From Limimonas halophila (GTDB lineage Bacteria > Pseudomonadota > Alphaproteobacteria > Kiloniellales > Rhodovibrionaceae), in contig NZ_FNCE01000002.1 in assembly GCF_900100655.1 (NCBI RefSeq), forward strand, positions 476,937 to 540,936: a stretch of DNA of 64,000 bases, read 5' to 3'. Both the position numbers and the translations under genes were made by a program. This document shows positions 44,825-53,548 of the stretch, in pieces. The stretch's first letter is position 1, and each line of letters opens with the position of its first letter. Below the pieces are notes generated by a model. The model did no database searches. It was not told the origin of the DNA and saw only the letters and a list, made by a program, of their open reading frames with translations.

Positions 44825-46521
44825 CCCATCGTCTCCAGCAGCGCCTGGCCGAGGCGGTGGTACTCGGCGCGCGGCGTGAAGGCGGGGCGCAGGCCGCTGC
44901 TTTCGAAGCGCCCGCGCAGGCGGCCGTCGGTGCCCTCGCCGTCGACCTCGTAGGTGAAGAGATCCTGCGTGGTGACGACATCGCCCTCCATGCCGACGAC
45001 CTCGCTCACCTTGATGACGCGGCGCTGGCCGTCGCGCATGCGCGAGATCTGCACGATCATGTGGATGGCGTCGGCGATCTGCTGGCGCACCGCGGCGGGC
45101 GGCAGCTGCACGCCCGACATCGCCACCATGTTCTCCAGCCGCGTCAGGGCCTCGCGCGGGGAGTTGGCGTGGACCGTGGACAGCGAGCCCTCGTGGCCGG
45201 TGTTCATGGCCTGGAGCATGTCGAGGGCTTCCTGGCTGCGCACCTCGCCCAGGATGATGCGGTCGGGGCGCATGCGCAGGGCGTTCTTGACCAGATCGCG
45301 CATCGTGATCTCGCCGCCGCCCTCCAGGCTGGGCGGGCGCGTTTCCAGGCGCACGACGTGGGGCTGCTGGAGCTGCAGCTCGGCCGCGTCCTCGATCGTG
45401 ACGATGCGCTCGCCGTGGTCGATCATGCGCGACATGGCGTTGAGCAGCGTCGTCTTGCCCGAGCCCGTGCCGCCGGAGACGAGGATGTTGAGGCGCGAGC
45501 GGGTGGCGATGCCGAGCAGGTGGGCGAGCGCCTGGGAGATGTTCCCCTGGCGCGCCATCACTTCCAGCGTGATGCGCTTCTGCGCGAACTTGCGGATGGA
45601 GATCGAGGGGCCGTCGATCGCCAGGGGCGGCGCGATGATGTTGACGCGGCTGCCGTCCTCCAGCCGCGCGTCCACCAGCGGGTTGGACTCGTCGATGCGT
45701 CGGCCGACGCGCGTGACGATGCGCGTGGCGATGTTCATGACGTGCTGATCGTCGCGGAACTCGACGTCGGTGAGCTCCAGCTTGCCCTGGCGCTCGACGT
45801 ACACCTGCTTGGCGCCGTTCACCATGATGTCGGTGACGCTCTCGTCCGCCAGCAGCGGCTCCAGCGGGCCGAGGCCGAGCATGTCGTTGACGAGCAGCCG
45901 GACGAGTTGGCGCTGCTCTGTCAGGTTGAGCTGGATGCGCTGTTCGCTGAGAACCTCGTTGACGATCTCGCCGATCTGCTGCTCCAGCTCCTCGGCCGGC
46001 AGCGTTGCGGCGACACCGACGTCGATCCGCTCCATCACGACGGGCTGAACCGAGGCCTTGGCGCTCGCCACGCGGCTGCGCTGCTTGCCCTGCCCGTCCG
46101 CGCCGGCGCGGGTGCGCGGCTCCGCCGGCATTTCCACCGGGGCGGACGCCTGCCCCGGCTCGGTTGGCGCGGCGGCCGGTTCGGCCGGGTCCGCCGGGGC
46201 GTCCGCGGGCGCGGCGGCCTGTTCCAGCTCGGCGATGTAGGCGTTGAGCACCTCGGTGATGAGGTTCCGCTGCTCCAGCAGCGTCACCTGCGCGCCGTCG
46301 CGGCTCAGCGCTTCGTCCAGGCAGCGCCCGGTTTCGTGTGCCAGCGCCCGGCGCGAGGCCTTGGCCGCCTGTTCCGCCGGCACGCGCTCGCGCAGCATGG
46401 CGCCGACGCGCGCGACCAGGCGCTCGCGGTCGTCGGCCGGTGCGCCGTCGCCGGCGGCGCGGTCCGCCCTCGCGTCCGAGCGGTGGTCGTGCGCGGAGTC
46501 CGGGGGCATGTCCTCGGCCAC
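44815..46521 (-). CDS. cpaF: Tad pilus assembly ATPase CpaF/TadA
   Basis: A 568-residue secretion ATPase of the CpaF/TadA branch that powers pilus assembly. An N-terminal Ala/Pro-rich variable stretch (about 85-150) precedes the conserved domain; Walker A is LVSGGTGSGKTTLLNAMS, and the His-box and Walker B region reads RPDRIILGEVRSQEALDMLQAM followed by TVHANSPREAL. The frame continues to the stop without interruption. It starts 28 bases after the cpaE stop. Confidence 0.96.
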   Translation of the reverse strand: MAEDMPPDSAHDHRSDARADRAAGDGAPADDRERLVARVGAMLRERVPAEQAAKASRRALAHETGRCLDEALSRDGAQVTLLEQRNLITEVLNAYIAELEQAAAPADAPADPAEPAAAPTEPGQASAPVEMPAEPRTRAGADGQGKQRSRVASAKASVQPVVMERIDVGVAATLPAEELEQQIGEIVNEVLSEQRIQLNLTEQRQLVRLLVNDMLGLGPLEPLLADESVTDIMVNGAKQVYVERQGKLELTDVEFRDDQHVMNIATRIVTRVGRRIDESNPLVDARLEDGSRVNIIAPPLAIDGPSISIRKFAQKRITLEVMARQGNISQALAHLLGIATRSRLNILVSGGTGSGKTTLLNAMSRMIDHGERIVTIEDAAELQLQQPHVVRLETRPPSLEGGGEITMRDLVKNALRMRPDRIILGEVRSQEALDMLQAMNTGHEGSLSTVHANSPREALTRLENMVAMSGVQLPPAAVRQQIADAIHMIVQISRMRDGQRRVIKVSEVVGMEGDVVTTQDLFTYEVDGEGTDGRLRGRFESSGLRPAFTPRAEYHRLGQALLETMGCR

Positions 46522-46549
46522 TGCCGACCTCCCTTCGGGGCGAAGCGTT

Positions 46550-47770
46550 TCAGCCGCCGAGCAGCCGGGCCAGCAGCCCGCGCCGCCGGGATGCCGCGGG
46601 CGCGGTGAGATCCGCCATCAGGCGGTGGAGGTCGCGCCCAGCCCGGCTCTTGGCCGCGGCGGCGGGCAGCGGCTTGCCGGCCATTTCCGCCTTGGCAGCC
46701 ACCTCGGGCTCGAAGCTGACGGTGCGCGTCAGGCCGGTTTCCAACTCGCGCTGGAACTCGGTGACCGCGACCTGCCCTTTCGACCCGCGCCCCGCGCGGT
46801 TGGCGACCACGTGCAGCTGCGGCACACCCGGCTGGTGGCTCAAGAACCGCAGCAGGCGGTTGGTGTCGCGCAGCCCCACCAGCGAGAGATCGCTGACGAT
46901 CACGAGGTCGCTGATCTGCTCCAGGCCGTCGGGCTGTTCGGCCACGAGGGCGCGCGGCAGGTCCACCAGGGTGACGTTGTAGCGCTCGCGCAGGGTCGCC
47001 AGCAGCCGGGCGACGGCGTGCTCGCCGGGCGCCGGCACATCGTCCAGCGACTCCTCCGCCGCGAGCAGGTCCAGGTGGTCGCCCAGGCTGACCGCCGTGC
47101 GGTCGATGAAGATTTCATCCACGCGCTCGGGGTCCTCGACGGCTTCGCGCAGGCCCGAGCCGGGCTCGACGTCGAAGGACAGCGCCATGTTGCCGAACTG
47201 CAGGTCCAGGTCGAGCAAGCCGACGGAGCGGGCGTGCGTTTCCGCGATCAGCCACGCCAGGCTCGCCGCCACCGTGGTCGTGCCGGCGCCCCCGCGCGCG
47301 CCCGTGACCGCGATGCAGCGCCCGCGCTGGGCCGGGGCCTGGGCGTGCGTGCCGCTGACCTGTTGTTCGGCGCGCGCCACCGCGTCGGCCAGGGTCTCGG
47401 CGTCCACCGGCTTGACCAGATAGTCCGCCGCCCCGGCGTCCACGACGCGGCGATACAGCTCGACGTCGTTGTGCGTGCCCAGGGTCACGAGCCGGGTGGC
47501 GGCGGCAAGATCGCGGACGGCGCTGAGCGTGCGCTCCGTGGCCGTCGCGTCGTCCAGGTCCACGACCGTCACGGCCGCGGGCGGCACGATGCCGAGCTGG
47601 CGCAGCGCGGCGGAGAGATCGCCGTGGCGCACCTCGCCCGTGTCCCAGCCGCGTTGACGCGCCACGGCGTTGGCCGCCTGCGCGCTGGCGTCGTCGGCGA
47701 CGAAGGCGGCGAAGGCTTCGCCGGCGTCGCCCGGCTCCTCGGGAACCGGCTTGAGCTTCGCCAGGCTCAT
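46550..47770 (-). CDS. cpaE: Pilus localisation ATPase CpaE/TadZ
   Basis: A 406-residue protein with a receiver-like N-terminal domain (about 20-130) and a C-terminal MinD/ParA-type ATPase domain. The P-loop reads VTGARGGAGTTTVAASLAWL: the early lysine of the deviant Walker A is Arg and the usual GKT lysine is Thr, typical of atypical TadZ-type ATPases. It positions the pilus at the pole in Caulobacter relatives. The ATG at 47770 overlaps the cpaD stop by four bases; the frame extending to 48064 is a shadow of cpaD. Confidence 0.88.
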   Translation of the reverse strand: MSLAKLKPVPEEPGDAGEAFAAFVADDASAQAANAVARQRGWDTGEVRHGDLSAALRQLGIVPPAAVTVVDLDDATATERTLSAVRDLAAATRLVTLGTHNDVELYRRVVDAGAADYLVKPVDAETLADAVARAEQQVSGTHAQAPAQRGRCIAVTGARGGAGTTTVAASLAWLIAETHARSVGLLDLDLQFGNMALSFDVEPGSGLREAVEDPERVDEIFIDRTAVSLGDHLDLLAAEESLDDVPAPGEHAVARLLATLRERYNVTLVDLPRALVAEQPDGLEQISDLVIVSDLSLVGLRDTNRLLRFLSHQPGVPQLHVVANRAGRGSKGQVAVTEFQRELETGLTRTVSFEPEVAAKAEMAGKPLPAAAAKSRAGRDLHRLMADLTAPAASRRRGLLARLLGG

Positions 47771-48495
47771 TGCCCGGACCCTCCACGGCTCTGACCGCTC
47801 AGGGGATTGCCCGAGAAGCTGAAACCCTCCTGCTGTTGCTCGCCGCCGCCGTTCCCGTCCTCGAGCTTGGGCAGCTCGCCGGTGCGATAGTCGGCGATGG
47901 CCTTGCTCTGGCGCGTGGCGTCGGCGGGGCCGAGCGTGCGGCCGCGCAGCAGATCGCGCGGGTTCGCCACCATGCGCCCCAGGTTGTGCGTGTCGGAACA
48001 GCCGAAGTTGCTGGTCGGCAGATTGTGGAAGTCGCTCATGCTGGTGCGGCTGCGGTCCGGGCACTGCGGCAGCCGGGCGTGATAGCGCGTCACCCGCACC
48101 AGGGCGTCGGCATCCGGCATTGGGTGGCCGTGTCCGGCGGCCGGGGGGTCCGCGGGCCGGTAGCCCAGACGCCGCAGGTAGCGCAGCACGGCGTTGCGCC
48201 GGGCCGGCGCGAGATCGGCCCCGGCGCGGCCGGCGGCCGTGACCACGATGCGGTCGTTCGTGCGCGTGCCGGTCCGATCCAGAAAGGCCCGCAGCGCCGT
48301 GCGCGCCTCGCCGGGCAACTCCGACGCGCCCGAAGGGAAGCTGACCGCGTGGCTGTAGCGCGTGCGCTCCACCTGGATTTCGTGGTGCCCCGGCGCGCTG
48401 GTCTTCGGCGCGGGCGTGGGCACCTCGCAGGCCCCCATCACACCGGCCAGGGCGAGCATGGTCAGGCGGATGGCGGCTCGGCGCAGCCCGGTCAT
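47767..48495 (-). CDS. cpaD: Pilus assembly lipoprotein CpaD
   Basis: A 242-residue outer-membrane lipoprotein of the cpa pilus cluster. The signal peptide ends in a lipobox-like LAGVMGAC (Cys at about 23). The body carries ELPGEARTALRAFLDRTG, RRNAVLRYLRRLGY and the family end NFGCSDTHNLGRMVANPRDLLRGR, and a Gly/Gln-rich tail. CpaD occurs mainly in alphaproteobacterial clusters, supporting the organism assignment. It lies between cpaC (4 bases upstream) and cpaE (overlapping). Confidence 0.9.
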   Translation of the reverse strand: MTGLRRAAIRLTMLALAGVMGACEVPTPAPKTSAPGHHEIQVERTRYSHAVSFPSGASELPGEARTALRAFLDRTGTRTNDRIVVTAAGRAGADLAPARRNAVLRYLRRLGYRPADPPAAGHGHPMPDADALVRVTRYHARLPQCPDRSRTSMSDFHNLPTSNFGCSDTHNLGRMVANPRDLLRGRTLGPADATRQSKAIADYRTGELPKLEDGNGGGEQQQEGFSFSGNPLSGQSRGGSGQ

Positions 48496-48499
48496 GGCA

Positions 48500-49867
48500 C
48501 TACTCCAGCATGAAGCCGGCGGGGCCGGCCAGCTCCCGCCCCTTGAGCTTCTCGTGCGCGCGCTGCTGGCGCGCCGTCATCTCGCCGTGGAAGCGGCCGA
48601 AGAAGAGGCGCTCGATGTCGTTGGGCGCGATCATGCCGTCCGCGGGCGAGGCCAAGTCGCGCCCCTGCGAGGGCTCGACGATGTAGGGCGTGACGATGAT
48701 CGCCAGCTCGGTCTGGCCGCGCTGGAAGCTCTGCGAGCGGAAGAGCGCGCCCAGCACCGGCACATCGCCCAGGCCCGGCAGCTTTTGCAGGTTCTGCTGG
48801 CGCTGCTGCTGCAGCAGCCCCGCGATGGCGAAGGTCTGCCCGCTGCCCAGCTCGATCGTGGTGGAGGCGCGGCGGGTGTCGATGGCCGGCACCTCGGTGC
48901 CGGAAAGCTCGACGCCGTCGGCGAAGTTCAGCTCGCTGACCTCCGGCGAGACCTTCAGGCTGATGCGCCGGTCGTCGAGAATGACCGGCATGAACTTCAG
49001 CTGGACGCCGAACTCCTTGAACTCGATCTCGATGTCCGTGACGCCGTCCTCGGTGTCCGAACCGACCGGGATCGGAAACTCGCCGCCGGCTAGAAAGCTG
49101 GCGGATTCCCCGGACATCGCCGTCAGGTTCGGCTCCGCCAGCACGCGCACGAGGTTCTCCTCGGCGAGGATGTCGAGGAAGGCCTCGGTGGCGCCCCCGC
49201 TGCCGGCCGCGCCGAAGGTGAACGCCCCGGCGGCCCCGGACAGCGAACCGCCCATGAAGCGGAAAACCTCGCCGAAGATCTCCTCGGAGATGTTGTCCCA
49301 GCGCACGCCGTAGGACTCGGTGATGTCGCGCTCGACCTCGGCGACGTGAACGCGCAGGTTCACCTGGGTGGGCGCATTCACCTCGATCCGATTGATGATG
49401 TTCTCTTCGTCGGCGAATTCCTGGGCCAAGCGGCGCGCGTCCTCCGCCGCCGCGGCGGCGTCCACGGTGCCCTCCAGCACGAGCGCGCCTTCCACGGAGC
49501 GCACGTCGATGGGCTGATCCGGGTGCATCTCGCGCAGCGCCCGCGTCAGGCCCCGAACGTCGTGGCCCACATCGAGCTTGTAGCTCGCCGCCACACGGTC
49601 GTCGTCGCCCACTGCGAAAAGGGTCGTCGACCCGACCTCCTTGGCGAATACGTAGACCAGGCGCGGCGATTTGACCTGGACATCGGCGATGTCCGGGTTG
49701 GCCACGAAAACGCTGGAAACGGGGGCGTCCAGCCGCACGACCTTCGCCTCGTCCGGCGTCAGGTCGACGGTTTGCGTGCTTCCGTCCACAACCTGCGCGG
49801 CCGCCGGCGCCGCGAGCACGACCAGGAGCGCCGCCAGCCCACGGCGGAGTGCGCGCGCGCCCATCAC
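48500..49867 (-). CDS. cpaC: Pilus secretin CpaC/RcpA
   Basis: A 455-residue outer-membrane secretin through which the Flp pilus leaves the cell. A signal peptide (LAALLVVLAAPAAAQ) is followed by an N-terminal domain with PDEAKVVRLDAPVSSVFVANP and a BON-like section (EGTVDAAAAAEDARRLA), then the secretin signature VRVLAEPNLTAMSGESASFLAGGEFPIPV. The C-terminal end is QRAHEKLKGRELAGPAG. Overlaps cpaB by four bases. Confidence 0.95.
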   Translation of the reverse strand: MMGARALRRGLAALLVVLAAPAAAQVVDGSTQTVDLTPDEAKVVRLDAPVSSVFVANPDIADVQVKSPRLVYVFAKEVGSTTLFAVGDDDRVAASYKLDVGHDVRGLTRALREMHPDQPIDVRSVEGALVLEGTVDAAAAAEDARRLAQEFADEENIINRIEVNAPTQVNLRVHVAEVERDITESYGVRWDNISEEIFGEVFRFMGGSLSGAAGAFTFGAAGSGGATEAFLDILAEENLVRVLAEPNLTAMSGESASFLAGGEFPIPVGSDTEDGVTDIEIEFKEFGVQLKFMPVILDDRRISLKVSPEVSELNFADGVELSGTEVPAIDTRRASTTIELGSGQTFAIAGLLQQQRQQNLQKLPGLGDVPVLGALFRSQSFQRGQTELAIIVTPYIVEPSQGRDLASPADGMIAPNDIERLFFGRFHGEMTARQQRAHEKLKGRELAGPAGFMLE

Positions 49868-50721
49868 GATCCCGTCTCGAAGCTGCGCTTGGCGGCCTTG
49901 TCGCCCCGGATCACGCTCACCTCGTGCTTGTCGTCGCTCGCCCGGCTCGGCACGTGCACGAACCCGCTCATCTGACTCGCAGCGATCGCCGACGCATCGT
50001 CCGCCGGCGTCTCGCCGTCGCGGACCACCGGCCGCAGGCTGAGCTTGAGGGTGCCCATGCTCTTGGCGAGCGAGATGCGCTCGGCCTGGCGCGGCGTGAC
50101 CTCCAGGGTGGCCGTCTTGGCGACCGTCCGCTTGCCCTCGTCATCCGCCGTGCGCTGATCCAGCGCGAGCACGCGGATGTCGCTGAGCACCGTCTCGCTC
50201 GCCCGCCGGTCCGCTTTCGCGTTCGCCTGATCTTTATCGATCTCGTGCGTTAAGATCACGTCAACGTGGTCGCCGGGGTAGACCAGCCCGGCCAGGCCGG
50301 CGGCGGCGTCCACGGGCACGCTGACCGCGCGCATCCCCTCTCCCAGCATGGCGGCGAGGAATCCACGGTCGCCGGGACGCACGACGATCTTGTCGGTGAC
50401 CGGCGTGCCCTGCGGCAGCGAACGGCGCAGGACGGTTCCCTCCAGCTCCGGGTCCGCCTTTTCGCTCTTCAGCATGTAGCTGTCGGACAGGCCGCCCTCG
50501 GGCCACGCCTGCCAGCGCAGGTCGTCGTCCTTGAGGATTCGTCCCGCCGAAAGATCCTTCGTCGCGACCAGCACCTGGACGGTGGGCTGTTCGGGCTCGC
50601 GGTCGGTCTTCACCTCGGCGCGGGCCGCGCGCTCGGCGTTCAGCCAGGACTGCGTGAGATACGCCGCGCCGCTGGCGGCGCCGAGGGCGATGGTCAGAAG
50701 GAGGATCAAGCGGATGCGCAT
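49864..50721 (-). CDS. cpaB: Flp pilus assembly protein CpaB/RcpC
   Basis: A 285-residue periplasmic/membrane-anchored protein. An N-terminal membrane anchor (IRLILLLTIALGAASGAAYL) is followed by a SAF domain (PTVQVLVATKDLSAGRILKDDDL, about 48-70) and the RcpC/CpaB core (GMRAVSVPVDAAAGLAGLVYPGDHVDVILT). The ATG at 50721 is preceded by a GGAGGG-type ribosome site. It begins 82 bases after the peptidase gene, a larger gap than the rest of the operon. Confidence 0.92.
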   Translation of the reverse strand: MRIRLILLLTIALGAASGAAYLTQSWLNAERAARAEVKTDREPEQPTVQVLVATKDLSAGRILKDDDLRWQAWPEGGLSDSYMLKSEKADPELEGTVLRRSLPQGTPVTDKIVVRPGDRGFLAAMLGEGMRAVSVPVDAAAGLAGLVYPGDHVDVILTHEIDKDQANAKADRRASETVLSDIRVLALDQRTADDEGKRTVAKTATLEVTPRQAERISLAKSMGTLKLSLRPVVRDGETPADDASAIAASQMSGFVHVPSRASDDKHEVSVIRGDKAAKRSFETGS

Positions 50722-50803
50722 GGCACCCTCCTTTCCGCGACCGGATCACGGAGCCATCCGGGCGCCGGCTTGAACGGGTGTCGGCGGCGGGTCGGGCCGC
50801 CGC

Positions 50804-51295
50804 TTACGCCGCGCCGATCAGGGTCGCCGCGATCCAGAGACCGCCGCACGCGATGGCGACCCCATAGGGCAGCGTCGCTTGTTTCGGCACGCGGCTGCCG
50901 ATCGCCAGGGCCGGAACGACGGCCACGGCGCGGCTGTAAACAAGCACGGCGAGCGCCAGGACACCGCCCGCGAGCGCCGTGATGAGCAAAAGCTCGGCGA
51001 CGTGCGCCGCCCCGGCCCAGAGCGCCAGCACGCTCAGCAACTTGACGTCGCCGCCGCCGAGCCAGCCGGCGGCGAAAACCACGGCCCCGACGGCGAACAC
51101 CGCGAGGGCGGCAGCCAGCCCGCCCCAGATCGGCTGGGGCGCGGCCGGTGTGGCGAAGATCGCCGGGTAGATGGCAATCAGCAGGAGGCACACCGCGTTG
51201 GGCACCCGCCGGGCCGTCGCATCGTGGACGGCCGCGACGCCGACCAGCGCCGCCACCGCGCAGGCGAGGCCGATGGCAAGCGGGTGTACGGGCAT
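50804..51295 (-). CDS. cpaA: Prepilin peptidase CpaA/TadV
   Basis: A 163-residue polytopic membrane aspartyl peptidase (A24 family) that processes the Flp pilin. The first catalytic Asp lies in AAVHDATARRVPN and the second in the GxGD motif, GWLGGGDVKLLSVLALW. Hydrophobic helices cover the rest. The short form without the methylase domain is usual for TadV. It is 83 bases downstream of flp. Confidence 0.9.
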   Translation of the reverse strand: MPVHPLAIGLACAVAALVGVAAVHDATARRVPNAVCLLLIAIYPAIFATPAAPQPIWGGLAAALAVFAVGAVVFAAGWLGGGDVKLLSVLALWAGAAHVAELLLITALAGGVLALAVLVYSRAVAVVPALAIGSRVPKQATLPYGVAIACGGLWIAATLIGAA

Positions 51296-51378
51296 GACGG
51301 CATCCTCCCCACTGGCCGCGCCGGGTTACCGGCCCGCGACCGGCCTGGTGCCGGCCGCGGGACCCGGATCAACCAGCA

Positions 51379-51564
51379 TCAGCCGCCGCTGCTGCTGCCA
51401 GTGCTCAGGTTGCTCTCGACCGTGCCGAAGATGTCGCTGATGCCCGTGCCCAGCGTCTCCATAGCGCCAACGGCGGCCACCGCGACCAGCGCCGCGATCA
51501 GACCATACTCGATGGCGGTGACGCCGCTCTCGTCACGCAGGAGATTCTTGATCGTGGTAAACAT
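51379..51564 (-). CDS. Flp-family type IVb pilin
   Basis: A 61-residue pilin precursor, the structural subunit of the Tad pilus. The leader MFTTIKNLLRDESG is followed by the processing/assembly motif VTAIEYGLIAALVAVAAVGA, with the Glu-Tyr pair typical of Flp pilins; cleavage is expected after Gly14. The hydrophobic helix spans about 19-37, and the tail is Ser/Gly-rich. GGAGGG eight bases upstream fixes the ATG at 51564; the open frame to 51654 lacks pilin similarity. First gene of the pilus operon. Confidence 0.94.
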   Translation of the reverse strand: MFTTIKNLLRDESGVTAIEYGLIAALVAVAAVGAMETLGTGISDIFGTVESNLSTGSSSGG

Positions 51565-51661
51565 GGCGTTCCCTCCTTGGGTGGCCGATGTGTGTTCGAT
51601 CCGCGCTGTGGTGACGCTTTCGCGTCTCTGCGTCGTCACCTCCAGACTCATCATCCAAACC

Positions 51662-51676
51662 TTAACAGCACGTTAA
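51662..51676 (-). promoter_or_regulatory. Candidate CtrA box upstream of flp
   Basis: TTAA (51662-51665), seven bases, TTAA (51673-51676): an exact TTAA-N7-TTAA match, the full CtrA recognition pattern known from Caulobacter. It lies about 98-112 bases upstream of the flp ATG, inside an AT-rich patch, in a genome where TTAA is rare. In Caulobacter the pilin gene pilA is CtrA-activated. No clear -10 element could be fixed downstream. The ctrA gene itself is not in the window. Confidence 0.6.
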
Positions 51677-51925
51677 TACTTGAATATTTTTTCCGGACAC
51701 GACATCGAGGGAATTTTATCGGGACTGTTATAAAAAATTCTACGGAATTTCCTTTTCGCCGAATACCGCATCAAACACTTGGCGGATGGCTCCAAAAATC
51801 GCGTCGAATTTGGACGACCTCCGGCGCTCGCATGGGCAGCCCCGGTCACACCGCGTTGAAGGCGGTGCACACAGCACCAAACCGCAATTCCGCCACGTGG
51901 ATGCGCGCAACCACCGGATACGTGG

Positions 51926-51948
51926 ATGCCCGGCACAAGGCCGGGCAT
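51926..51948. repeat. REP-like palindrome
   Basis: ATGCCCGGC (51926-51934) and GCCGGGCAT (51940-51948) form a perfect 9-bp stem with loop ACAAG. The sequence GTGGATGCCCGGCACAAG and its complement strongly resemble a dispersed repeat common in alphaproteobacterial intergenic regions, as I recall it. Only one copy was seen here. Confidence 0.6.
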
Positions 51949-52203
51949 GACGGTATGGGACGGGCGCGGACGTTGGCGTCACACGCCGTTGAGCGCTGCA
52001 CCTTTTGCCACAACCGTCACGCCCCCTTCCCCTTCCGGGCGAGCGCGCACGACAAACTCGGGCTTGCCACGTCGCGGCCGCGGCGGCACAACTTGACGCT
52101 GCGGCGCAGCTAGCCCACCTAGATGTTAGCCTTTCCCCGCGCCGACGGTCGGTTCCGTCGTGCGCCCCTCCCCGCCATCGTCGAACGCAGCGTTTCAAGC
52201 GAC

Positions 52204-53454
52204 ATGAATCTGCAAGACCTGAAGGCGAAATCGCCTGCCGACCTTCTCGCCTATGCCGAGGAGCTGGACATCGAGAACGCGAGCACCCTGCGCAAGCAGG
52301 AAATGATGTTCGCCATTCTCGAACGCCTCGCCCAGCAGGATATCTCGATCTACGGCTCGGGCGTGCTGGAAATCATGCAGGACGGCTTCGGCTTCCTGCG
52401 CTCACCGGAATCCAACTACCTGCCGGGGCCCGACGACATCTACGTCAGCCCCTCGCAGATCCGACGCTTCGGCCTGCGCACGGGCGACACCGTCGAAGGC
52501 GAGATCCGCTCCCCGAACAAGGGCGAGCGCTACTTCGCGCTGCTCAAGGTCAACCGCGTCAACTTCGACACGCCCGACCTGCTGCGCCACCGCATCAACT
52601 TCGACAACCTCACGCCCTTGTACCCCCAGGACAAGATCAACCTGGAGGTGCCCGGGGACAAGGACATGACCAACCGGGTCATCGACCTGGTGGCGCCGCT
52701 CGGCAAGGGGCAGCGCGCGCTCATCGTCTCCCCGCCACGCGCGGGTAAGACGATGATCCTCCAGAACATCGCGCGCGCGGTGGAGACCAACCACCCCGAG
52801 TGCTACCTGATCGTGCTGCTGATCGACGAGCGCCCCGAGGAAGTCACCGACATGGCGCGCTCGGTGCACGGCGAGGTGGTGTCCTCCACCTTCGACGAGC
52901 CGGCGCAGCGCCACGTCCAGGTGACGGAGATGGTGCTGCAAAAGGCGCGCCGGCTGGTGGAGGCCAAGAAGGACGTCGTCATCCTGCTGGACTCCATCAC
53001 CCGTCTGGGCCGCGCCTACAACACCGTCGTGCCGTCGTCGGGCAAGGTGCTGACCGGCGGCGTGGACGCCAACGCCCTGCAGCGGCCCAAGCGCTTCTTC
53101 GGCGCCGCCCGCAACATCGAAGAGGGGGGCTCGATGACCATCGTCGGCACGGCGCTCGTCGACACGGGCTCGCGCATGGACGAAGTCATCTTCGAGGAGT
53201 TCAAGGGCACCGGCAACTGCGAGATCGTTCTGGACCGCAAGCTGGCCGACAAGCGCACCTACCCGGCCATCAACGTCGGCCCCTCGGGCACCCGGCGCGA
53301 GGAGCTGCTGCTGGACGAGGAACGGCTCAACAAGACGATCGTGCTGCGCCGCATCCTGCATCCGATGGGCTCCATGGACGCCATGGAGTTCCTCTTGGAC
53401 AAGCTGCGCCGCACCAAGACCAACGCCGACTTCTTCGAGACGATGAACCAGTAA
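52204..53454 (+). CDS. rho: Transcription termination factor Rho
   Basis: A 416-residue hexameric RNA helicase. The N-terminal helical domain ([22 protein letters not shown]) leads into the cold-shock-type RNA site ([20 protein letters not shown]), then the ATPase with P-loop [16 protein letters not shown], and the C-terminal Q-loop/R-loop ([11 protein letters not shown]). The start ATG 52204 matches the family N-terminus; the frame is open to 52123 without similarity. A strong bidirectional terminator follows. The upstream gap holds a weak TTGACG element. Confidence 0.97.
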   Translation: MNLQDLKAKSPADLLAYAEELDIENASTLRKQEMMFAILERLAQQDISIYGSGVLEIMQDGFGFLRSPESNYLPGPDDIYVSPSQIRRFGLRTGDTVEGEIRSPNKGERYFALLKVNRVNFDTPDLLRHRINFDNLTPLYPQDKINLEVPGDKDMTNRVIDLVAPLGKGQRALIVSPPRAGKTMILQNIARAVETNHPECYLIVLLIDERPEEVTDMARSVHGEVVSSTFDEPAQRHVQVTEMVLQKARRLVEAKKDVVILLDSITRLGRAYNTVVPSSGKVLTGGVDANALQRPKRFFGAARNIEEGGSMTIVGTALVDTGSRMDEVIFEEFKGTGNCEIVLDRKLADKRTYPAINVGPSGTRREELLLDEERLNKTIVLRRILHPMGSMDAMEFLLDKLRRTKTNADFFETMNQ

Positions 53455-53487
53455 CCGGCCGGCTCGACGCGCCGGTTGACGAAAAAG

Positions 53488-53513
53488 GGCCCGGCGGATT
53501 CACCCGCCGGGCC
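53488..53513. terminator. Bidirectional terminator between rho and the LuxR-type regulator gene
   Basis: GGCCCGGCGG (53488-53497) pairs with CCGCCGGGCC (53504-53513), a 10-bp stem with a 6-base loop. It is preceded by GAAAAAG and followed by TTTGTTT, so it has a T-tract on either strand. It would end rho transcripts and, on the minus strand, the regulator gene. Confidence 0.88.
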
Positions 53514-53548
53514 TTTGTTTGTCCGGAAGCCGTTTGATGGTCGCGCTG

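Larger units (their letters stand above)
51565..52203. other. Regulatory gap between flp and rho, AT-rich in part
   Basis: 639 bases between the divergent flp and rho genes with no convincing gene. Positions 51660-51770 are strikingly AT-rich for this genome, the only such stretch noted in the window, and carry a CtrA-type box (51662-51676). A dispersed-repeat-like palindrome is at 51926-51948. TTGACG at 52093-52098 followed by CTAGAT at 52119-52124 is a weak rho promoter candidate because the spacing is 20 bases. Several short open frames overlap here and look random. Confidence 0.55.

Noticed and set aside
51577..52113. 178-residue frame between flp and rho
   Set aside because: It includes the AT-rich regulatory patch, the CtrA-type box and the dispersed palindrome, and the translation has no coherent domain.
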